Below, one piece after another: positions 55,201 to 60,000 of a stretch of 60,000 bases of DNA; position 1 is the stretch's first letter, and every line of letters starts with the position of its first letter. Source of the stretch: Prorocentrum cordatum (taxonomy: Eukaryota; Sar; Dinophyceae; Prorocentrales; Prorocentraceae); assembly GCA_963575745.1 (NCBI GenBank), contig CAUYUJ010002737.1, positions 1 to 60,000 of the forward strand, read 5' to 3'. The notes under the pieces were generated by a model. The model saw only the letters and a list, made by a program, of their open reading frames with translations. It was not told where the DNA came from and made no database searches. The position numbers and the translations under genes were made by a program.

Positions 55201-55737
55201 GCGGAGGAGCGCGCGAAGACGGATGCTGGGGATAAGCGGATCGCCGACGCCGCTGCGGAGCAGGAGCGCCTCAGGAAGGAGACTGAGGATACTCAGATCG
55301 CCGACCTTGCGGCGGCGGAGAAGCTCGCCGAGAAGGAGGCTGAGGATCAGAGGATCGCCGATGCCGCTGCGGAGCAGGAGCGCCTCAGGAAGGAGGCCGA
55401 GGATAAGCAGGTCGCCGAGGTCGCGGGGGCTGAGGAGCGCGCGACGGAGGAGACTGAGGACACGAAGATCGCCGATGCCGCTGCGGAGCAGGAGCGCCTC
55501 AAGGAGGCCGAGGGGGGGCAAGGCGTCGCCAGCGCCGCTGCGGTGGATGAGGACTCAGCGTCCCTAGCTGCGATCGCGGCGGATACTGGGCGCCGCAAAA
55601 GACAGGAGGCTGCTGCCGCGAAGAGGGCCGCCAAGAAGAAAGCAGAGGAGGATCGCCAGGTAGCTGCGAACGCTGAGAAGTTCAAGCAGTGCATGCAGAT
55701 CGGCAGCAGCGGCAAGCGCAGCAGCGGCAGTAAGTAG
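47553..55737 (+). CDS. Multi-exon gene with coiled-coil repeat C-terminus, function unknown
   Basis: Exon by exon: 47553 to about 47700 (ATG, MAAVPALLQAAVITDDGEDA, acidic); 48413-48738; 48925 to about 49046; 49331-49402; 49703 to about 49829; about 50420-50860; 51181-51611; 51676-51829; about 52096-52237; about 52643-52810; about 53132-53385; 53841-54295; 54673-55737 (stop TAG). Phase-matched junctions: 48738|48925 (phase 1), 49402|49703 (0), 51611|51676 (0), 51829 to about 52096 (1), 54295|54673 (0). The middle exons encode Trp/Tyr-rich helical segments (FDWCKFYMTYSKAK, ERAFIKFYEEDHG, SLVEFFQWCTDQKRQLPHKH) like those of the genes at 7070 and 58575. No known domain is recognised. One exon carries an in-frame TAG (50583-50585). 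Introns hold GGA, CT and GAT repeats and two introner-like copies. Confidence 0.65.
47769..48195. repeat. Tandem duplication of about 210 bp in intron 1
   Basis: Both copies contain CAGATAACGTTTCGGGTTAT, TTGCTTGCTGTTGCGGGGAG, CGGCGGATCCAAGTGACC and CACGATGCTCCCAAGGGG, and each is bordered by GTC triplet runs (47705-47760, 47940-47965, 48180-48196). The second copy has a 24-bp insertion after CGCGCAGTTT. Confidence 0.9.
48259..48331. repeat. Degenerate telomere-like GTAGGGTTAGGG repeats
   Basis: GTAGGGTT and GTTAGGGTTTGTAG words repeated about seven times in intron 1 of the gene at 47553, resembling TTTAGGG-type telomere DNA but imperfect. Confidence 0.6.
48413..48738 (+). CDS. Exon 2 of the gene at 47553
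   Basis: After CCCCAG the exon opens with a strongly basic Lys/Arg run (possible nuclear or nucleolar signal), then KQKFCNLTICEKVAVEKERF and a helical segment ending AAQCQEGLGSGDL. Ends in phase 1 at GACCTCG|GTGTCA. The next exon (48925) restores the frame as V-DEHLVHYNGGSG. The intron between them is the introner-like element. Confidence 0.7.
48739..48924 (+). mobile_element. Introner-like element copy 1, coincident with an intron
   Basis: The core 48751-48920 has imperfect terminal inverted repeats: AGTCAACGCGCCTAGTAAGG at the left and, reversed, AGTCAAAACGTGTATTAAGG at the right. Splicing GT at 48739 to TAG at 48924 removes essentially only the element and keeps phase 1, so the intron and the insertion are the same object. 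Two more copies lie at 50220 (reversed) and 59667. Introners, TIR elements that create introns, are known from dinoflagellates; assignment to that class is inferred. Confidence 0.75.
49060..49255. repeat. (CT)n tract in an intron of the gene at 47553
   Basis: CTCTCC grading to pure CT at 49196-49240. Frames encode Leu/Ser repeats only. Confidence 0.95.
49856..50040. repeat. (GGA)n tract in an intron of the gene at 47553
   Basis: Purine triplet array, near-pure at 49871-49980, located upstream of introner-like copy 2 in the same intron. Confidence 0.95.
50213..50398 (-). mobile_element. Introner-like element copy 2 (reverse orientation)
   Basis: The core 50220-50391 is the reverse complement of copy 1 in its ends and in internal words (GGACGCAAGGGC, GCAAGACCCTTGGAGGCCGA). 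It is bordered by TCAC at 50213-50216 and 50395-50398, a candidate 4-bp target duplication outside TAC/GCA. It lies in an intron of the gene at 47553 near the next acceptor. Confidence 0.75.
50420..50860 (+). CDS. Middle exon of the gene at 47553 with an in-frame stop
   Basis: Frame KWAAASVDPHVEKDMKGPGG, RAWTNIEDFITFFDEGRIAA, then TAG at 50583-50585, then KKNPKEADLRRYEDEVNAAG and an Arg/Ser-rich end (TRGRRSRSRSARRRQP). The codons before and after the TAG have the same character, so it is an in-frame stop replacing a sense codon (AAG to TAG would do it), or an assembly error. Confidence 0.55.
50890..51180. repeat. GGA-rich intron
   Basis: GGATGAGGAGG repeats (50895-51010) and mixed sequence ending in the acceptor GAGTGCAG at 51180. 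Confidence 0.75.
51181..51829 (+). CDS. Two exons of the gene at 47553 split by a 64-nt intron
   Basis: 51181-51611 encodes an acidic stretch (TVEDSEDDDQMSEDG) and a helical region (FGKWQRGIDKLTPDLMKQSD, ARIFSIETPLPTLQEACRAS, KRFEVLWLPVLDG). A GT (51612) ... CCAG (51675) intron in phase 0 joins it to EFTRFTNPNDVLEYVKKCTV (51676-51829), which ends REG in phase 1. Both lengths and phases agree, so I hold these borders firmly. Confidence 0.7.
52310..52500. repeat. CT/CCCT tract
   Basis: Pyrimidine repeats followed by CTGT/CTGC quadruplets (52500-52590), in the intron between exons ending at about 52237 and starting at about 52643. Confidence 0.95.
52860..53130. repeat. (GAT)n intron
   Basis: GATGGTGATGATG repeats for about 250 bp between the exon with SFDDLSKTLTQQSESINNLV and that beginning LRKASGKGNVAIGEAIMEWA. 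Confidence 0.9.
53500..53640. repeat. GGA-rich intron block
   Basis: GGAGGAGAAGGAGG repeats between the exon ending near 53385 and the acceptor CTGCCTCAG at 53840. Confidence 0.85.
54300..54550. repeat. GGA-rich intron before the last exon
   Basis: GAGGATGAGGAGG purine repeats inside the phase-0 intron 54296-54672 (GTAACG...CCGCAG). Confidence 0.9.
54673..55737 (+). CDS. Last exon of the gene at 47553: coiled-coil repeat
   Basis: After CCCGCAG, APDIQYMQSVRAALQAKLQM leads into about 19 units of an 18-residue repeat, IADAAAEQERLRKEAEDK and variants such as IADVAAAEERAKKEAEDK, from 54837 to about 55515. The heptad-compatible Ala/Glu/Lys pattern predicts a long single helix or coiled coil. The tail has further Ala/Lys (AAAKRAAKKKAEEDRQVAAN) and ends KRSSGSK with TAG at 55735-55737. 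The repeats alternate two types (AAEQERL and AAAEERA), so the real unit may be 36 residues. Confidence 0.8.
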   Translation, partial: APDIQYMQSVRAALQAKLQMACDTETLPASGDELERQRQAPAATAELAKKEAEDQRIADAAAEQERLRKEAEDKLIADAAAEQERLMKDADDKQIADVAAAEERAKKEAEDKLIADAAAEQERLVKEAEDKQIADAAAAEELAKTDAEDQRIADAAAEQERLVKEAEDKQMADAAAAEERAKTDAGDKRIADAAAEQERLRKETEDTQIADLAAAEKLAEKEAEDQRIADAAAEQERLRKEAEDKQVAEVAGAEERATEETEDTKIADAAAEQERLKEAEGGQGVASAAAVDEDSASLAAIAADTGRRKRQEAAAAKRAAKKKAEEDRQVAANAEKFKQCMQIGSSGKRSSGSK

Positions 55738-56287
55738 GTAGCGGCAGGCGCCGCGCAGGAGTCCAGGGATGGACGGGATGGGGGGAACGTGGTGACGATG
55801 AATATGGAAGTCGAGGGACGAGGGTAATCAGGATGAGAGCGGGATAGCATTAGGCAAGTATTTGGTGTTAGATGTTGGGCGCTAGGGAGGAAGGTGTCAG
55901 AACGAGGGGTTGCAGACAGCAAGCTCGCGGGTTTTAAGCTGAATGCAGATCGCGGGCGAAATCTGGTATGTGCGATATGCGTGGGCTGACTGGCTGACTA
56001 ATCTCCTGTGTCGCCGCAATGGGGCGCGAAGACAACCGCGCTGCGGTCAGGGCCGCTGGCCCACGAAGCATCTCTGTCTCCACAGCGTTTCCGCGATGGT
56101 GCGAAGATAAAGCGCGACGTTGAGTGGTCAGATTCACCATCGTACCTCATTCCTACCCTCATCTCCTCCCCCTCCTGTTCTACGTCTGCACCCTCATCTC
56201 ATGGGTCGTCTCCTTCCCCGTGGTTCTCTCTCGTCTCTCTCACTTCCCTGCTCTCCGCGCCCCCTCTTCTCACCCTTCCTTCCCCCA
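55738..56287. other. 3' flank of the gene at 47553
   Basis: GA-rich unique sequence to about 55900, then a mixed-composition stretch. No gene seen. Confidence 0.5.
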
Positions 56288-57115
56288 TCCGTCCTCTGTC
56301 CTCCTCCCATCGTCCGCTGCATGCTGGACTTCGCCTGCGATGCAAGGGCGCAAGGCCTGTGGCCTGCGCCAGCCAGCGCGCAAGCGCGCGCTGGCGCGAC
56401 TGCGCCTTGCCGCGCTTGAGGGTGGCCTCGCCTTTCTCCGTTTATCATGCCTCGTTTGGTTGTGGTCCACTCCGTGTCCAATATTGCTACATGTCCCTGT
56501 CCCCTTTCCCTGTACCACCATATCCCCACGTCCGCTCTACCCCTTTATTTCGATCTCCGTCCTCTGTTTCTTGTGTCCTCCTCCCATCGTCCGCTGCATG
56601 CTGGACTTCGCCAGCGAATCAAGGGCGCCAGGCCTGTGGCCTGCGCCGGCCAGCGCGCAAGCGCGCGCTGGCGCGACTGCGCCTTGCCGCGCTCGAATGT
56701 GGCCTCTCCTTTCTCAGTTTATCATGCCTCGTTTGGTGGTCCACTCCGTGTCCAATATTGCCACATGTCACTGTCCCCCTTTCCCTGCACCACCATATCC
56801 CCACGTCCGCTCTCCCCCTTTATTTCGTTATCCGTCCTCTGTTTCTTGTGTCCTCCTCCCAGCGTCCGCTGAATGCTGGACTTCGATAGCGAATCACGGG
56901 CGCCAGGCCTGTGGCCTGCGCCAGCCAGCGCGCAAGCGCGCGCAGCCGCGAATACGCCTTGCCGCGCTCGAAGGTGGCCTCGCCTTTCTCCGTTTATCAT
57001 GACTCGTTTGGTTGTGGTCCACTCCGTTTCCAATATTTCTACATGTCCCCGTCCCCTTTCCCTGTGCCACCATGCCCCCGCGCCCGCTCTGCCCTTTTTA
57101 TTTCGTTCTCCGTCA
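56288..57115. repeat. Three tandem copies of a 275-bp unit
   Basis: Each copy starts at a CCGTCCTCTGT block (about 56289, 56555, 56831), contains CGTCCGCTG-ATGCTGGACTTCG, a CAGGCCTGTGGCCTGCGCC block, the hairpin-forming CCAGCGCGCAAGCGCGCGC, and ends in CTCCGTTTATCATG-type and CACTCCGTGTCCAATATT sequence. Copies are about 85-90 percent identical. Open frames shift between copies. Confidence 0.9.
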
Positions 57116-57154
57116 TCTGTTTCCTGTGTCACCTCGCGTGTGCGCGAGCACACG

Positions 57155-57365
57155 CGCGCGCAAGCGCACATGCACACACGCACACACGCACACACGCACA
57201 CACACGCGCACACACACACACACGCACGCACACACACACACACGGACACGCCCACACGCCCACGCACATACACATGCACGAACACACACAAACGCACACA
57301 CACACACATGCATGCACGCACGCACGCACGCACACACGCACACACACACACACACGCACTCACGC
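57155..57365. repeat. (CA)n with CG interruptions
   Basis: CACACACG repeat of about 200 bp directly following the 275-bp units. Confidence 0.95.
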
Positions 57366-57742
57366 GTTCTCTCGCTCCCTATCGATGGCCCCGTGCTGCC
57401 CGAGCGCGGCTCGCACGCGCTCGTGCGGGGGCGTGCAGAGCGCAGACAAAGCGATGCCCATTAGGCGTTGATGGGGGTGGTGGCGTCTGGGGGCTGGACC
57501 GTCTTGCAGTCGGAGCTCGTTGGCAGGTCGGCCTTGCCAAATCAAGGGAACCCGCATCGTATCATATCGCTTTTCGGTCCCGCGTTGCCCTCGGAAGTGT
57601 CTTGTGTATTGTGCCCTCTTGGATGTCATGCCGAATCAACTCTGATTGTACTGGGCCGTTGTATTTGGCTTCGTCGGCGCCGTCCGTCCACATCGTCGTC
57701 GGCGTCGTCGTCGCTCCTCCTTTCCCTCCTTCTCCTCACCAG
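57366..57742. other. 5' flank or intron of the gene at 57743
   Basis: Unique sequence without a clear exon, becoming pyrimidine-rich (57715-57738) before the acceptor CTCACCAG. Confidence 0.45.
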
Positions 57743-59160
57743 CGGAAGCGAGCCGCCGAGGTGCCGCGCCCCTCGGACCCCCGCGTGGCCCCTCGCACCC
57801 CTCCAGGGCCGCCCCCCCCTGGAAGTGGGATGGTGGGGTCGCCGCCGCCAGAGGAGGAGGAGGAGGAGGAGGAGGTAAAGGAGGAGGGCGACGAGGGCGC
57901 GAGGGCTCCCGTGGCGGCGCAGGAGTCGAGGGCGAGGGACAGGCGGCGGCGAAATCGGAAGAGTCGGCCGCAGCAGGGTGTGCCACTGTCTGTGCAGGAG
58001 CTCCTCGACAGGTGCAAGCGTAACGTTGCTATCGCACTGAGGGCTGAGAAGATGAGGAAGGAGAACAAGGAGAAGAAGAAGAAGAAGAGGCAGGATGAGA
58101 TGACGAAGTTTGTTGAGATGGAGAAGAGGAAGAGAAAGGAGAGGAAGGCGGAGAGGGAGAAGGCGGAGTTTGAGGAGATGGAGGAGAGGAGAAGACAGGA
58201 AAAGCAGGCGAAGAAGAAGAGGCGGGATGAGAGGACGAAGTTTGAGGAGATGGAGAAGAGGACGAGAAAGGAGAGGAAGGCGGAGAGGGAGAAGGCGGAG
58301 TTTGAGGAGATGGAGGAGAGGAGAAGACAGGAGAGGAAGGCGAAGAAACAGAAGAAGGAAAGGAATGACTTGAAGAAGAGACGTAATGAGGACGAGGATG
58401 AGGAGGAGGAGGAGGAGGAAGATAAGATGCAGCAGGACCCCTTTCCTCGCTCGTGCTTCCCCACTCCTCACTTCCTCTAGCGCTCCACTCCCGCTCCCTC
58501 TCCACCTATTCCCCATACTTCCCAAATCCCCCACCCCGCCTCCCCTCGCCTCGCTCTCCCACCCTGCCTACGAGGAGTGGGGCGCCTGGTGCAAGAAGTG
58601 GGGCGATGAGCGAGAGGCTGCACGTCTCAGGAGGTTTAGCAGGTGGGAGGGAGCAGACGAGCTGGTCCAGCGCGGGATCATGTCGAAGCGTCAGGCCCCT
58701 CGCCCTCCCCCTCACCACATTGTAATATATATATATATATATATACATATGAAAAAAAGCTCCAGGCTGATCAGTGGATCAGCGACGACAGCGAGAGCGA
58801 CCTGCTCTCCCGCCAGCGTCGCTGGCGGAAAGAAAAGAAAAAGTTCGCGGAGGACGACGTCCGCAGGCCCCTAGTCGGCCTCTTCCGCCGATTCCTCCAT
58901 CCTCCTCCTCCTTGTCCTGTTTCCTTCCACCTTCTCTTGTGCTCCCCCACGCCCCTTCATTATCCTGCTTCTCCTTCTCCTCCTCCTTCCCTTCCTCCTA
59001 CCCCTCCTCATCATCCTAACTCCTCCTCTCCCTTCCCCATCCTCCGCATCCTCCTCCTCGCTCCTCCTCCTCCTTCTCTTCCTCCTTCTCCTCCTCCTCC
59101 TTCCCTCTGCCAGGGGCTGGGCATCGCCGATCGCGATGTGGTGCGACGAGACTGGCAGGT
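57743..59160 (+). CDS. Split gene with charged coiled-coil repeat, 5' and 3' incomplete
   Basis: Exon a (57743 to about 58395, after CACCAG): RKRAAEVPRPSDPRVAPRTP, an acidic run, then QGVPLSVQELLDRCKRNVAI and two tandem 42-44-residue repeats EKRKRKERKAEREKAEFEEM... encoded by a 130-bp DNA duplication (58115-58372). Exon b (58575-58694, after TACGAG): EWGAWCKKWGDEREAARLRR to GIMSKRQ. Exon c (58766 to about 58874, after CTCCAG): ADQWISDDSESDLLSRQRRW. Exon d (59114-59158, after TGCCAG): GLGIADRDVVRRDWQ. The intron between b and c is best read as GC-AG in phase 0 and contains a TA repeat. Exon b resembles in style the W/Y segments of the genes at 7070 and 47553. No known domain; probably a host gene of the same loose family. 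Confidence 0.55.
58880..59113. repeat. TCC-rich intron
   Basis: CTCCTCCTTC pyrimidine repeats ending at the CTCTGCCAG acceptor of exon d. Confidence 0.9.
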
Positions 59161-59660
59161 CCGCGCCTCCCCAGGAGGCGGAAGGGAAGAGGAGGATGCG
59201 GATGAAGGAGGGGGGGGGGAGGGGGAGAGGATACGGGGGGATAAAGGAGGAAGAGGAGGAGGAGGAGGAGGAGGGAGGAGGAGAAGGAGGATAAAGGAGG
59301 AGGGGGAGGAGGAGGAGGAGGAGCCTCGTCCTCCTGTTCCGCACTTCCTCCCTCTCCTCCTCCCCATCTTCCTCGTCCTCTTCCTCACTTCCTCCCTCTC
59401 CGTCTTCCTCGTCCCACTCCTCCTCCTTCCGCTTCCTCCTCTTCCTCCTCCTCCTCCTCCTCCTCCTCCTCATCTCCCTTCGCCTCCTCCCACTTCCCGC
59501 CCCCCTCCTGAGGCCACCGCGAACACCGCGAGGGGAGCGGTGAGCGGGCCACGGGAGAGGTGAGCGGTGAGGCGGGCGCGGCGAAAGAGCGCCCGCCGCC
59601 CACCGCCCACCGTCCACCCCCCGCCGCCCGCCGCCCCCCTCCGCCGCCGCCGCCGACGAC
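59161..59660. repeat. GGA then TCC tracts
   Basis: Purine-rich 59190-59325, then pyrimidine-rich 59326-59480, then a C/G-rich patch with CCGCCGCC runs to 59655. No exon seen. Confidence 0.85.
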
Positions 59661-59666
59661 GATTAC

Positions 59667-59848
59667 AGTCAACGCGCCTAGTAAGGACGCGCGCCTTCAT
59701 CCAGGGTATCCTTGCGCCCTTGCCTCTGTGTCCCGTCCTGCGCCGTTGTCACTGCTCGCCCGCCGCCCAAAAAATCTCAACTTCGGCCTCGAAGGGTCTT
59801 GCGTCCTTACCTCGCGCCCTTACTATACGTTCTGGGTTGTGGTTGTAG
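59667..59848 (+). mobile_element. Introner-like element copy 3
   Basis: The left end AGTCAACGCGCCTAGTAAGG is identical to copy 1; internal words CTTCGGCCTCGAAGGGTCTTGCGTCC are shared. The right end is degraded (GTTCTGGGTTGTGGTTGTAG) but still ends in TAG, followed by GTCTACGAGGACAGAGG, which could be exon. The same orientation as copy 1. Confidence 0.7.
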
Positions 59849-60000
59849 GTCTACGAGGACAGAGGACAGATTTCAACAATCAGCCACTATTTCTTAGCTT
59901 TCAAAATCGTTTCTTGACCTTCAGAAGCTCTCATTATCGTTTCTCACCCATCATCATCATATCATAGCTTTCCGCCAAAAAAGTTACCGATTCGCAGCGA
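59849..60000. other. Window end, nothing certain
   Basis: A short open segment after the element (VYEDRGQISTI) may start an exon cut by the window end. The rest is AT-richer with CATCATCAT. Confidence 0.3.

Noticed and set aside
57155-57365. CA repeat as part of the coding frame of the gene at 57743
   Set aside because: The frame is open by chance through His/Thr/Arg repeats; the acceptor at 57742 gives a clean exon start.

Overview
This 60 kb window reads as nuclear DNA of a dinoflagellate. Reasons seen in the sequence: GC-rich, intron-rich split genes; introns packed with GGA/TCC microsatellite; likely GC-AG introns beside GT-AG ones; sequences resembling the dinoflagellate spliced leader just upstream of start codons; protein tails rich in KRPAA/KKPA; and a short inverted-terminal-repeat element that coincides with an intron. 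There is no bacterial-type operon, rRNA, tRNA or CRISPR array that I can support. I do not name a species.

Layout. 1-1357 and 18147-22190 are two parts of one tandem array with a unit of about 640-705 bp. The array is interrupted at a single position by 1358-18146. That 16.8 kb segment has 12-bp perfect inverted ends, a 2-bp (or 3-bp) target duplication and a TAGAGGCGGTTCTA-type motif repeated near both ends, so I read it as a giant DNA transposon. It carries two split genes of unknown function (2908-5771 and 7070-9318), a CACTA/Plavaka-like DDE transposase gene with one frameshift (11865-13917), and a small cytosine-methyltransferase-like gene (14241-15131). Relict spliced leaders precede the last two, and weaker ones precede the first two, which suggests that genes passed through a trans-spliced mRNA and cDNA step before or during their history in the element.

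22.2-26.9 kb is simple sequence: TAG/GTC triplets, a 2-kb GGGCGCCC-type minisatellite, and GAC triplets. A small minus-strand split gene lies at 27.6-28.6 kb. 28.9-35.3 kb is an eroded gene of a second, unrelated transposase-like family, interrupted by one in-frame stop and three frame breaks. It is followed by a proline-rich protein gene (35539-36978). 37.6-40.5 kb holds scattered exons (an acidic protein and a Gln/Ser/Pro repeat protein). 40.5-47.5 kb is mostly gene-poor: CATA repeats, a T/G-rich block with very long T runs, C-rich and GGA tracts.

47553-55737 is the best complete host-type gene: about a dozen exons, several with phase-matched junctions, ending in a large repetitive coiled-coil exon. 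One of its introns is an introner-like element (48739-48924); a reversed copy lies in another intron and a third copy lies at 59667. 57743-59160 is another split gene with a charged coiled-coil repeat. The genes do not form a pathway that I can recognise. The common thread is mobile DNA: one intact-looking giant element, one decayed transposase gene, and small elements that make introns.
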